Source: Chloroflexota bacterium
Lineage (GTDB): Bacteria > Chloroflexota > Dormibacteria > Dormibacterales > Dormibacteraceae
DNA length: 64,000 bases
Direction of reading: 5' to 3'
Assembly: GCA_005880915.1 (NCBI GenBank)
Contig: VBIW01000048.1
Span: 1 to 64,000, forward strand
The first letter of the stretch is position 1, and every line of letters starts with the position of its first letter. The notes beneath the pieces are model-generated. The model was not told the DNA's origin and did not search any database. It saw nothing but the letters and a program-made list of their open reading frames with translations. Positions 42,302 to 50,236 of the stretch are shown one piece after another. A program made the translations under genes and the position numbers.

Positions 42302-42861
42302 TACGTCGCGTCACGCACCGCGGGTTCTATATAACGGCGCACCATCTGTTTCAAGTAGGGCACGTAGATGATGCCCATGACCATTGCTCGCGGATAGCTG
42401 ACGCGGCGGTTGTATGAGTCGGCTACGACCGGAAAGGTGATCTGGCCGGTCCTGGTGCCGTGCGGTGAAGATGCCCAGTCGACCGCCTCGTCGAGGGCGT
42501 CGTCAACTACCGCCACAGCGATCGACGCCGTCCCAGTTTGATTGCCCGGTCGCAAGCCTGGCTTGTGCAGCAGCGCGTAATTGCGCGCCGCATCCAGGAA
42601 CTGGTCGAGGTTCTGTGGCGTGGCGATGAGCTCGTCGAAAACCCTTACGAACAAATAAGTGTGCAGTCGGGTCGCCATCCACGTCCAGCGAAAGGCGGCC
42701 GTCTGACCGACGAACGCGTCGGCTCGCGCCAGGGTGATCGGGTGTGGCGCCATACCGCCCTTTTCGACAGCGGCTCGGATGCGAGCCGCGAGCTCAGCTG
42801 GCGTTAGAGCAACCGGCGGTGCATCCGGCATCCGCGGAGATAACGGCGATCCCCCTGCCAT
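42301..42861 (-). CDS. Hypothetical protein coupled to the M16 gene
   Basis: 186 residues, soluble, no recognised family. N-terminal Pro-rich stretch, helix LTPAELAARIRAAVEKGG, then an aromatic-rich core (FRWTWMATRLHTYLFVRVFDEL) and a C-terminal amphipathic region (AMVMGIIYVPYLKQMVRRYIEP). ATG 42861. Its stop overlaps the M16-protein start, so the two are translationally coupled. Probably a partner or substrate of that protein, by position only. Confidence 0.6.
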   Translation of the reverse strand: MAGGSPLSPRMPDAPPVALTPAELAARIRAAVEKGGMAPHPITLARADAFVGQTAAFRWTWMATRLHTYLFVRVFDELIATPQNLDQFLDAARNYALLHKPGLRPGNQTGTASIAVAVVDDALDEAVDWASSPHGTRTGQITFPVVADSYNRRVSYPRAMVMGIIYVPYLKQMVRRYIEPAVRDAT

Positions 42862-42980
42862 TTACACGATCACCAGAGAACGCTAGCTCCTCCCCAGTCC
42901 GGGGGCTCGAAGCAGCGTCATGAGATCGCGAACCCCTGGATCGAGGAGATTTGGTCTCTCGGGCGAGCCGGTGCCCTCTT

Positions 42981-45575
42981 CTAAGGAAGGATCTCGACGT
43001 ACCCCTCTGTCCCATGCACGCGGATCCGCTGCCCGTCCCGGATCAGCCGGGTCGCATGTTCCACGCCCACGACCGCCGGCAATCCGTACTCCCGCGCGAT
43101 CACCGCGCCATGGGTCATCAGACCTCCTACCTCTGTCACCAGGCCCGCGGTCGCGACGAACAGGGGCGACCAGCTGGGGTCCGTATAGGCGGTGACCAGG
43201 ATGTCGCCCGGTTCGAGATTGGCCTCTGCCATGTCAAGGATGACGCGAGCCCGCCCCTCGATAGTCCCGGCGGAAACCGGCAGGCCTACCAGCGCTCCAG
43301 CCGGCACATCATCGCGTCGGTATGACCCGGCGATGACCTCGCCGTCCGACGTGAAGACCCGCGGCGGCGTGAGCGCTTGATAGGACCTGAACGCGTCCTT
43401 GCGCTGAGCGATGAGCAGTTCATCCACGTGGTTCGTGCGCGCGACGTCATGGAGCTCCGCAAATCTGAGGTAGAAGATGTCTTCCTTCTCGCGAAGCACA
43501 TGGGCCTGCACGAGGCGCTCGGCCTCGTCCAGCAAGGCCTGTTTGTACACGAAGTAGCGGCTGACCATGCCGTACTTTGGATACTCCCGGTACCCGATGA
43601 AGGTGCGGACGCGGTCGATCTTCCGTTTGACGTCGTTGGCTTTCTGCTCTCCCTCCGGCAAGGCCCGCAAGCGCTGCAGCAGCTCCTGTTCCCTTGTCGA
43701 CGCCTCCTGTCGCCCTTGCTCGAAGCGCTGTTCGCCGGCCCCCGGCTCGAAGTTTCTGATATTGCCGAGGAGGACGGGGATGAGCGTGGTGGGCCGTTCG
43801 CTCCAACGCGGCCTGGTGATGTCGATCTCACCGACACAGCGCATGCCGTACTTGTCGAGAAAGCCTCGGATGGCGTCCCGCGTTTCCCGACCGCCCGCCA
43901 GGGTGGGCAGCTCCTCCAGGAAGTCGTCATCGTCGACGCGCTGGAGAAACGCCACCACCTCCCGATGCGGGCGGATCACGTCGGCGACCGCGAGCAGTGC
44001 CAGGCCCATCTCGGACGTGACGTTGTGGGGGACGGACTGCGTGAGCGTGTCGACCGCGTTCTTCTCGCCCAGCCACGTCTCCAGTCGCTCGGTGAGCCAC
44101 CACGTGGCCTCCATCGCCGACATGAACACCGCATGGCTCTGCGGATCGAACAGGATCCGCCGCAGCTCCTGAATGTCGGCCAGGATGAAGTCGAACAGCG
44201 CCGATCCGGACCTGGTCCTGATGTCGCGTTTCAAGGCGGCGATGGATTCCTGGTTGCGTCCGATGAGATCGGTGACGATGGCCGGGTCGGTCTCGATCGA
44301 GGCTTGCGCGCCGCCTCCCGGTGCGCCGCCGGGACTCGCGTCCGGCAGCGATCGGATGAAGTCGCCCCGTTCGAGGATGCTCCGCAGCGCGTCCCCGATC
44401 AGCGGATCGGCTTTCCCGAAGCCCTCCACGAGGCGGGCGCGGCTGGTTGGCGACCCCAGGTCCCGGGCGACGTCGACGAAGAGCCTCCCGCCGGCTTCGT
44501 ACATCGGCCGCGGCGTCGTCATCTGCCAGAAAGAGAGTCCCAGGGGTTTCATCGGGTCGGTCATCATCTGCTGATGTCCGACGGAGATATAGACGTGGTT
44601 CTGCTGGTCGTCGACCGCGGGAATGGGGAACAGCGTGGTGATCGGCCGGCTCTGGACGATCTGGAATTTCCTATCGACCAGGCACCATTCGATGTCCTGC
44701 GGGTAGCCGAAGTGCGCTTCGATCCGCCGGCCTAGCTGCGCCAGTCGTACGACCTGCGCATCCGTCAGCGCCGGCTGTTCCTGCCGCTCGCGGTCGATTG
44801 CCCGTTTCTGGGTGCCTCCGGCCGGCAGTGCCTCGATGGCAAGTTGCTTGGTGGCAACCGCTTTGGCGACGATCCGGCCGGCCCGCACTGTGTAGGTGTC
44901 GGCGTTGACCAGGCCGGAGACCAGTGCCTCGCCCAGGCCGAAGGTTGCCTCCACGGCAGCCACCTTCCGGTTTGACGTGACCGGATCGGCCGTGAACAGG
45001 ACGCCGGCGGCCTGCGGGAAGACCATCTGCTGCACGACCACGGCCATTTGGACGTTGCGGTGGTCGATGCCGTTCCGCTGTCGGTAGGCTACGGCTCGCT
45101 CGGTGAACAACGATGCCCAGCACCGGCTGATGTGCTCGAGTATCGAAGCCGGTCCCATGACGTTCAGATACGTGTCCTGCTGGCCGGCGAAGGAGGCCGT
45201 CGGCAAGTCCTCCGCGGTCGCGCTCGACCGGACCGCGTAGGCGACGCGTTCGCCGATCCGGGCCACTGCGCCGGTGATCGCCGCCGCCACATCGTCGGGG
45301 ATGGAGATCGCTTCGATGGTCCGGCGGATCTCCGCACTGAGCGTGCGGATCGCCTCCCCGTCATCCAGGTTCAAGCGCGGAAGCCGATCGAGCCGATCAT
45401 CGATCGACGCGTCAGCCATGATCCGCCGGAAGGCGTCGGTCGTCACGCAAAATCCATCCGGCACGCGAACGCCTTTTATCCGCGAAAGCTCCCCCAGGTG
45501 CGCGCCCTTGCCGCCAACGAGCGCGACCTGCGACCTGTCGACCTCTTCGAGACCCAGCACGTAGCGCTCGATCAT
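42981..45575 (-). CDS. rph: Rifamycin-inactivating phosphotransferase
   Basis: 864 residues, typical of RPH. Order: ATP-grasp domain (GGKGAHLGELSRI; AVRSSATAEDLPTASFAGQQDTYLNV), the rifamycin-binding middle domain (GHQQMMTDPMKPLGLSFWQ), and the phosphohistidine domain GGLMTHGAVIAREYGLPAVVGV with catalytic H822. It adds phosphate from ATP to a hydroxyl of rifamycins, inactivating them. A PEP synthase would lack the middle domain. The RAE palindrome ~105 bases upstream suggests rifamycin induction. Confidence 0.93.
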   Translation of the reverse strand: MIERYVLGLEEVDRSQVALVGGKGAHLGELSRIKGVRVPDGFCVTTDAFRRIMADASIDDRLDRLPRLNLDDGEAIRTLSAEIRRTIEAISIPDDVAAAITGAVARIGERVAYAVRSSATAEDLPTASFAGQQDTYLNVMGPASILEHISRCWASLFTERAVAYRQRNGIDHRNVQMAVVVQQMVFPQAAGVLFTADPVTSNRKVAAVEATFGLGEALVSGLVNADTYTVRAGRIVAKAVATKQLAIEALPAGGTQKRAIDRERQEQPALTDAQVVRLAQLGRRIEAHFGYPQDIEWCLVDRKFQIVQSRPITTLFPIPAVDDQQNHVYISVGHQQMMTDPMKPLGLSFWQMTTPRPMYEAGGRLFVDVARDLGSPTSRARLVEGFGKADPLIGDALRSILERGDFIRSLPDASPGGAPGGGAQASIETDPAIVTDLIGRNQESIAALKRDIRTRSGSALFDFILADIQELRRILFDPQSHAVFMSAMEATWWLTERLETWLGEKNAVDTLTQSVPHNVTSEMGLALLAVADVIRPHREVVAFLQRVDDDDFLEELPTLAGGRETRDAIRGFLDKYGMRCVGEIDITRPRWSERPTTLIPVLLGNIRNFEPGAGEQRFEQGRQEASTREQELLQRLRALPEGEQKANDVKRKIDRVRTFIGYREYPKYGMVSRYFVYKQALLDEAERLVQAHVLREKEDIFYLRFAELHDVARTNHVDELLIAQRKDAFRSYQALTPPRVFTSDGEVIAGSYRRDDVPAGALVGLPVSAGTIEGRARVILDMAEANLEPGDILVTAYTDPSWSPLFVATAGLVTEVGGLMTHGAVIAREYGLPAVVGVEHATRLIRDGQRIRVHGTEGYVEILP

Positions 45576-45678
45576 CGCGATACATCCGGGGCCGTCGTGC
45601 CCCCGTCAACACACCCGCATTTGACGACTGTAATTTCCACAGGTTCTGGCCTCGGCCGGTGATTCTGCGGCACCACCC

Positions 45679-45697
45679 GGGGCTTGCCGCAAGCCCC
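45679..45697 (-). promoter_or_regulatory. Rifamycin-associated element (RAE)-like palindrome
   Basis: GGGGCTTGC-C-GCAAGCCCC is a perfect 9+1+9 palindrome, 103 bases before rph. On the rph strand it reads with G at the centre, and differs by one base from the actinomycete RAE consensus as I recall it (GGGGCTTGCGGCAAGGCCC). RAEs precede rifamycin-resistance genes and mediate induction. Confidence 0.8.
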
Positions 45698-45892
45698 CCT
45701 GCGTGCTACATAGTGAAAGTGGAGGGGAGTGTGTACTCCCCCGCTAACACGCCAGCCTCGGCCATTCGCATGATCGAGGAGCTGGCGCTCCTTGCTCCCG
45801 GATCGACCCGTTGATGTCGCCTTGATTCTGAGCCGCCATGCCTCCGAGCCGCGTGCCAGACCCCGCAAGCCACCGCGCTCATCCACGGCGCC

Positions 45893-45898
45893 TAAGCT
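45893..45898 (+). promoter_or_regulatory. -10 box before the DksA-type gene
   Basis: TAAGCT ends 6 bases before ATG 45905. The GGAGGT between them would be mostly outside the transcript if it is leaderless, or acts as a tight ribosome site if transcription starts earlier. Confidence 0.35.
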
Positions 45899-45904
45899 GG
45901 AGGT

Positions 45905-46156
45905 ATGAGCCGAGGGTTCAGGAACTCCGACGAAACGCAGGCGCTCGAGGAAAAAGCCACGTCCGAGCAGATCAACGCGATCCTCGAGCGCGATCGCGAG
46001 CAGGCGTCCCACGCCGCGGACGTTCGGGCGCACGGCCACTACGGAGTCTGCGAAGACTGCGGGAAGCCAATCGGCGCCGAGCGGCTCGAGGCGCTGCCGA
46101 CGGCGACCCGATGCGTCCGCTGTCAGGCCGAGTGGGAGCAGACCAACCGCGTCTGA
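45905..46156 (+). CDS. Small DksA/TraR C4-type zinc-finger protein
   Basis: 83 residues. C-terminal C4 zinc finger YGVCEDCGKPIGAERLEALPTATRCVRCQAEWEQ, preceded by a helix EQINAILERDREQA. In longer DksA proteins the coiled coil enters the RNA polymerase secondary channel; here the coil is very short, as in TraR-like proteins. May modulate transcription. Divergent from rph, with which it shares the 329-base gap. Confidence 0.85.
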   Translation: MSRGFRNSDETQALEEKATSEQINAILERDREQASHAADVRAHGHYGVCEDCGKPIGAERLEALPTATRCVRCQAEWEQTNRV

Positions 46157-46237
46157 TCAGCCTTCCAGGATCGACAGGTCGAATCGCCGCAGACGCTCGT
46201 CATCAACTGTGACGAACCAGAGCCCGGCGATGGGAGA

Positions 46238-46567
46238 TCAGGGCGACTTGGATTGGGTCTGCGGGCCGTGCTCCCTCTTCCGGTGCACGTTCAGGAGCAC
46301 CAGGCTCTGGAACCCCTCGCCGCATTTCTCGCAGTGAATGGTGCGGACCACGTCAACGCGGCCGGCGCTGTCGACCTGGCTGGTCGAGTACGTCGTGTCT
46401 CCTTCCAGCTCCGGTCCGAGTATGAGCCCCGACTGCCCGCCCGCCCATCCTGGGTCAGCGCCCTCGATGCCGCCCGGGTTCGCTTCCTCGGGACGGGGCC
46501 TGCCCTCAGGCAGCTCGGGCAGCACCTTGGCCTGCCTGCGACTCGCGCTTGGCGCCTGTCTTTTCAT
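46238..46567 (-). CDS. Small protein with classical C2H2 zinc finger
   Basis: 109 residues from ATG 46567, which has TATAGC 7 bases upstream. The upstream extension to 46597 is not supported. Residues about 78-99 read CEKCGEGFQSLVLLNVHRKREH: C-x2-C-x3-F-x5-L-x2-H-x4-H, the textbook C2H2 pattern with the conserved Phe and Leu. The N-terminal half is disordered and Pro/Gly-rich with LPELPEGRPRPEEANPGG. May bind DNA or protein; no partner visible. It could also be a chance frame, though the finger is exact. Confidence 0.6.
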   Translation of the reverse strand: MKRQAPSASRRQAKVLPELPEGRPRPEEANPGGIEGADPGWAGGQSGLILGPELEGDTTYSTSQVDSAGRVDVVRTIHCEKCGEGFQSLVLLNVHRKREHGPQTQSKSP

Positions 46568-46626
46568 CGCACCAGCTATACGCCGTCCGGGGTGCAATGT
46601 TCAACCCCCCGGCCTGCAGTGCCGGG

Positions 46627-47388
46627 CTACGACACAGCGCGGCCGAACTGACGCGCCCCGATCACCACGGCCACAACTGAGAGCACGACCATGATCACCA
46701 CGCCCTTCGCCACACTTGGATCGCCCAGGTTGTCGTTGAAGATGTGACGCGCGGCATCCACTGCGTAGGACAGCGGATTGATCGCCGCGATGTTGCGGAG
46801 CCACTGAGGCGCGAATCCGAGTGGCAAGAGAACGCCAGACAGCAGAAGGATGGGCAGTGTCGAGGTGAAAATCAGCGGCGCGTACGTGTTCTCGTCGCGC
46901 GCCCACAACGCAACCGCGTAAGCGGTCGAAGCTGTCAAGAGCCCGATGAGACCGATAAGCAAAAGGACCACGATCACGCCGACGGGATGGATGCTCAGCC
47001 CAAACGGCAGCGCAAGAAGGATCAGGATCAGCGACTGCACGACGATCGAGATCACATCACGCAGCGCGCGTCCAAGCAACAAAGCGACGCGGCTCACGGG
47101 CGTCACGCGCAGGCGTTCGATCACGCCCATCCGCAGCTCGGCGATCAGGCTGAACCCGACACCCGCGGCCCCGAACATGCCGAGCTGAACAAGCAGCCCG
47201 GGCACGAACACGTTGTAGGCACCCCCTGGCCCGAAACCCTGCATCTGGGAGATGGGCTTGAGGAGCGGGGCGAACAAGATCAGATAAAGAAGCGGCTGCA
47301 GCACCCCGAGCGCGATCCACACCGGGTTGTGCAGCAGCAGGCTCATGTAGCGGCCGAAGACGAGCCATGTGTCTCGAAGCAGCCTCAT
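46627..47388 (-). CDS. ABC-2 type permease (DrrB-like)
   Basis: 253 residues with six transmembrane helices. Sequence features of the DrrB/ABC-2 family: FGRYMSLLLHNPVWIALGVLQPLLYLILFAPL, PGLLVQLGMFGAAGVGFSLIAELRMGVIERLRVTPVSR and LRNIAAINPLSYAVDAARHIF. Exports drugs or lipids with its ATPase. Its ATG overlaps the ATPase stop by 4 bases. Confidence 0.92.
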   Translation of the reverse strand: MRLLRDTWLVFGRYMSLLLHNPVWIALGVLQPLLYLILFAPLLKPISQMQGFGPGGAYNVFVPGLLVQLGMFGAAGVGFSLIAELRMGVIERLRVTPVSRVALLLGRALRDVISIVVQSLILILLALPFGLSIHPVGVIVVLLLIGLIGLLTASTAYAVALWARDENTYAPLIFTSTLPILLLSGVLLPLGFAPQWLRNIAAINPLSYAVDAARHIFNDNLGDPSVAKGVVIMVVLSVVAVVIGARQFGRAVS

Positions 47389-48356
47389 GCCGCCGCCTCC
47401 CGCAAGGTGCGGCCGGTCTGGCGCAGAAAAACATCGTCGAGGCTCGGCCGGTGCAACTCGACCGTCTGCAGCTGAAGGCCCGCGCCGTCGAGCAGCCGCA
47501 GGATGGCCGGCATGGCGACTTCGCCGCGGTCTACATATAGAAGGACGACGCCGTTCTCCAACTTCGCCTCACGCACGAACGGCCGGTCCTTGAGCAGATC
47601 GAGCGCCGGAAGCTGATCGCCGACCACAGTCAGCGTGACGACGTCGCCGGCCACAGCTCGCTTCAGGTCCTCCGGAGTTCCCTCGGCGACGATCTTTCCG
47701 TAATCGATGATCGCGACCCTGTCGCAAAGCGCGTCCGCCTCGTCGAGGTAGTGCGTCGTCAGGAAGACGGTCGTGCCTCGGTCATGCATCCGCCGCACCT
47801 CGTCCCATACTCGGGCGCGGCTCTGCGGGTCAAGGCCGGTGGTCGGCTCGTCGAGGAAGAGCAATTGCGGGTTGTGGACCAGTCCGAGCCCGATGTCCAG
47901 GCGGCGCTTCTGGCCGCCTGAATATGTGCCGACCTTGCGGTCGGCCGCACCTTCGAGCTCGAGCATCTCGATCAGCTCCGCGGCTCGCTTCTTAGCGGCC
48001 GCGACCGTCAATCCGTAGAGGCGGCCCTGAAAGACGAGCTCGGTGCGTCCGACGACCTCGCGGTCGGCCCCGCCGGCCTGGCCCACATAGCCGATGCGCT
48101 CCCGAATCCTGGCGGGCTCGGTCGCGAGGTCGCACCCAGCGACCCGGGCGGTGCCTCCACTCGGCGGCAGCAGGGTGGCCAGCATGCGCAGAGTCGTTGT
48201 CTTGCCGGCGCCGTTCGGACCGAGAAAGCCGAAGATCTCGCCGCGGCGCACGCTCAGGTCGACGCCGACGACCGCCTCGACCTGGCGCTTGCGAGTCTGG
48301 AAAACGCGGCGCAGGCCGTGCGTTTCGATGATCGTGTCAGGAGCGGCGTTGCCCAT
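47385..48356 (-). CDS. Daunorubicin-resistance-type ABC ATPase (DrrA-like)
   Basis: 323 residues. Walker A GPNGAGKTTTLRM, signature YSGGQKRRLDIGLGL, Walker B LFLDEPTTGLDP, H-loop TTHYLDEAD and the C-terminal DrrA extension (LDLLKDRPFVREAKLENGVVLLYVDRGEVAMPAILRLLDGAGLQLQTVELHRPSLDDVFLRQTGRTL). Pairs with the permease above for export; substrate unknown. Its start overlaps the LysR gene by 20 bases, so the LysR protein may control it. Confidence 0.94.
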   Translation of the reverse strand: MGNAAPDTIIETHGLRRVFQTRKRQVEAVVGVDLSVRRGEIFGFLGPNGAGKTTTLRMLATLLPPSGGTARVAGCDLATEPARIRERIGYVGQAGGADREVVGRTELVFQGRLYGLTVAAAKKRAAELIEMLELEGAADRKVGTYSGGQKRRLDIGLGLVHNPQLLFLDEPTTGLDPQSRARVWDEVRRMHDRGTTVFLTTHYLDEADALCDRVAIIDYGKIVAEGTPEDLKRAVAGDVVTLTVVGDQLPALDLLKDRPFVREAKLENGVVLLYVDRGEVAMPAILRLLDGAGLQLQTVELHRPSLDDVFLRQTGRTLREAAA

Positions 48357-49263
48357 CCGCCGAGATTTTGCCGGATGCCGAGATCTCGCCGCCGGTCAGC
48401 AGCTCCCAGAATGCCTCCTGCGCCGGTCCCCCGCGTGCGTTTCGGCGAACGACGGTGATCGGTCGCCGGATGGGCGTGACGGGAAGCCGCTTGAGAAGGC
48501 CGCTGGCGAGGTCTGATGCGACGGAGCGCTTGGACAGCGCGGCGAACCCGAGTCCCGCGGCAGCCGCGGCCCGCACGTACTCGGGATGGCCGAGATTCAT
48601 GCTCTCCACCTTTTCGTAGGCGTCGCCGAGCATGTCCCTCGCGTACCGCTCGGCGGACCATTGCGGACCTCGGCCCAGGTATAGGTGGCGGACGAAGTCG
48701 TCCGTAGTGACTCTTTTCAGGTGCGCCAGGGGGTGGTCGCGGTGCACCACGAGCACAAGCTCGTCGCGGGCCATCTCGACCGCCATAAGCTCGGGGTCCG
48801 GGGAGCCTTCGATCAGGGCGCAGTCGAGAGTTCCCAGCCTGACCAGGCGGTTGAGTTCGGCCGAAGGTTCGACGACAACGCTGAGCTTGATTCCCGGGTG
48901 GCGCCGGCTGAACTCCGCCAGGTGAGGCGGGAGGTAGTACGCAGCGCAGGTCGGGCTCGCTCCGAGGTGGAGGGATCCCGCTTCGAGGTGGCGCATGGCC
49001 TGGGCGACGTCATGGACGACCTCCACGCCACGCAGCGCGGCGCGGCACGTCTCGGCGAGGGAGCGTCCGCCGGGCGTGAGGCGCACCCGGCGCCCGTCCC
49101 GCTCCAGGAGCTGCAGCCCGACCGCCTTTTCGAAGTGCCGGACCTGCTGCGTCACCGCCGCCTGCGTGAGGAATAGTGAGGCGGCTGCTCTGGAGATGTG
49201 CTCGTGCTCTGCGACCGCCACGAACGAGCGGAGCTGCTCCAGCGTGAACCCTGGCCGGCGCAC
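48337..49263 (-). CDS. LysR-family transcriptional regulator
   Basis: 308 residues. N-terminal LysR helix-turn-helix FTLEQLRSFVAVAEHEHISRAAASLFLTQAAVTQQVRHFEKAVGLQLLERDGRRVRLTPGG and a LysR substrate-binding domain (LHLGASPTCAAYYLPPHLAEFSRRHPGIKLSVVVEPSAEL). GTG 49263 is preceded by TAATAT at exactly 6 bases, a leaderless start. The overlap with the DrrA gene suggests an operon. Ligand unknown. Confidence 0.92.
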   Translation of the reverse strand: MRRPGFTLEQLRSFVAVAEHEHISRAAASLFLTQAAVTQQVRHFEKAVGLQLLERDGRRVRLTPGGRSLAETCRAALRGVEVVHDVAQAMRHLEAGSLHLGASPTCAAYYLPPHLAEFSRRHPGIKLSVVVEPSAELNRLVRLGTLDCALIEGSPDPELMAVEMARDELVLVVHRDHPLAHLKRVTTDDFVRHLYLGRGPQWSAERYARDMLGDAYEKVESMNLGHPEYVRAAAAAGLGFAALSKRSVASDLASGLLKRLPVTPIRRPITVVRRNARGGPAQEAFWELLTGGEISASGKISADGQRRS

Positions 49264-49269
49264 CGCGAC

Positions 49270-49275
49270 ATATTA
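49270..49275 (-). promoter_or_regulatory. -10 box for leaderless LysR gene
   Basis: On the minus strand TAATAT, 6 bases before GTG 49263. Confidence 0.45.
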
Positions 49276-49395
49276 GTCGGGCTTATTAGAGGTATTACAA
49301 ACAATTGAGTCGAAAACCTTAATGAAAGCTGAATTGGCGCGTTAGACGAGTTACTGTTCGGAACGCTCTTCTTAGGAAGAAAGGAGGTAGGTACC

Positions 49396-49554
49396 GTGCG
49401 AAGCAAGTTCGGCCGTGGCCAAAGCGGCCAGGGCATGGTGGAATATGCCTTGATCCTGGTTCTCGTCTCGATCGTAGTCATCGTGATTCTTTTGACCATG
49501 GGCAACCAGATCCAGAACGTCTTTTCCAACGTGGTGGCCGCGCTGGGAGCCTGA
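49396..49554 (+). CDS. flp: Flp-type pilin
   Basis: 52 residues, found by eye. GTG 49396 follows AAGGAGG. Sequence begins MRSKFGRGQSGQGMVEYALILVLVSIVV: a prepilin site after G11, then the Flp signature with glutamate at +5 and tyrosine at +6, and a single hydrophobic helix. C-terminal NQIQNVFSNVVAAL. Subunit of Tad/Flp pili used for attachment. No tad genes (prepilin peptidase, TadA ATPase, RcpA) are nearby, so assembly genes would be elsewhere. Confidence 0.88.
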   Translation: MRSKFGRGQSGQGMVEYALILVLVSIVVIVILLTMGNQIQNVFSNVVAALGA

Positions 49555-49604
49555 GCTCGCAGGCTGGGGTGGGGGTACCGACGCGCCGGCCTCCCACCCG
49601 GGGC

Positions 49605-50078
49605 TCAGCCTGCCGCCGAACTCCGCCGCCTGGCTGAACCGGCTCGCGTGGGCACCCCCGCCGCGGCGACAAGCCTCGTTCGGATGGGTCTGTGCGCCAT
49701 GAGCCTGTTGAACTGCTCCTGGTCGGCCTCAAAGGCCCGGATCGGGGAGAGGGCGATCGTGGTCTCGGGCGACCCGGCCCGGTAAAGCATCGCTGCCAGA
49801 CCGACGAGGTCGCCGGCTGCCGCCACGCGCAGCGGTCGGGCGTCGGCTGAGACGAGGGCCTGGCCCTCCAGGATCAGCCAGAACCTTCCCCCGAGCTTGC
49901 CCTGGACCGTCAGGCGGGTGCCGCGTTCGACCAGGGTCTCTTTGAGCTCAGCCGCGGCAAGCTCCAGGTCCTGTCGGGGCAGTCCCCTGAAGGTCTCGGT
50001 GGCGGCAAGCCGGTCTGCCCGCACACTGATCGGCTGCAGGATCTCGACCACCCGCGTAAGCCAGGTTCCGGACTCCAT
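49605..50078 (-). CDS. Cyclic-nucleotide-binding-fold (CRP-like) protein
   Basis: 157 residues. Resembles the Crp/Fnr sensory beta-roll: FRGLPRQDLELAAAELKETLVERGTRLTVQGKLGGRFWLILEGQALVSADARPLRVAAAGDLVGLAAMLYRAGSPETTIALSPIRAFEADQEQFNRLM. It lacks a DNA-binding winged helix and the full FGE..L phosphate-binding cassette, so cyclic nucleotide binding is uncertain. Divergent from ppk across a gap rich in Pho-box-like repeats. Confidence 0.75.
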   Translation of the reverse strand: MESGTWLTRVVEILQPISVRADRLAATETFRGLPRQDLELAAAELKETLVERGTRLTVQGKLGGRFWLILEGQALVSADARPLRVAAAGDLVGLAAMLYRAGSPETTIALSPIRAFEADQEQFNRLMAHRPIRTRLVAAAGVPTRAGSARRRSSAAG

Positions 50079-50109
50079 CTAGGGCCTCGGTTGCCAGGCT
50101 ATTCGGGGC

Positions 50110-50140
50110 AGGTTAAGGCCGGCAAGGGCTGCAGGTTAAG
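50110..50140 (-). promoter_or_regulatory. Pho-box-like repeats facing the cNMP-fold gene
   Basis: CTTAACCT occurs twice on the minus strand (50133-50140 and 50110-50117), 23 bases apart with a partial third copy between. Matches the CTTAACCT-type 8-mer of cyanobacterial-style Pho boxes. Confidence 0.5.
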
Positions 50141-50185
50141 CCTCAGGGAGTACTCGAGACCGATGCGGCGCTCGCCCCGGAAAGC

Positions 50186-50204
50186 CTTAACCATTGCCTA
50201 ACCA
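50186..50204 (+). promoter_or_regulatory. Tandem Pho-box-like repeat upstream of ppk
   Basis: CTTAACCA (50186-50193), TTG, CCTAACCA (50197-50204): two 8-mers at an 11-base period, 19 bases before the -10 box TAAAGT at 50224. The position replacing the -35 is typical for PhoB/PhoP-activated promoters. Confidence 0.6.
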
Positions 50205-50223
50205 AGGCGTCGTCGGCAGCCGC

Positions 50224-50229
50224 TAAAGT
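50224..50229 (+). promoter_or_regulatory. -10 box before ppk
   Basis: TAAAGT ends 7 bases before the GTG at 50237; no ribosome site is present. Confidence 0.5.
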
Positions 50230-50236
50230 TCGTTCC

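Larger units (their letters stand above)
45576..45904. other. 329-base gap holding the rph and dksA-type promoters
   Basis: The gap contains the palindrome at 45679-45697 and the leaderless box of the DksA-type gene. I see no convincing additional gene; the minus-strand frame from 46039 is antisense to the DksA gene and lacks family features. Confidence 0.6.

Noticed and set aside
43377-44735. 452-residue plus-strand frame
   Set aside because: Antisense to rph, no recognisable motif.
42981-45575. PEP synthase as the identity of the 864-residue protein
   Set aside because: The GHQQMMTDPMKPLGLSFW region and domain order are those of rifamycin phosphotransferase.
45572-46039. 155-residue minus-strand frame in the rph/dksA gap
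   Set aside because: Overlaps the DksA-type gene antisense and spans the RAE palindrome; no start signal or domain.
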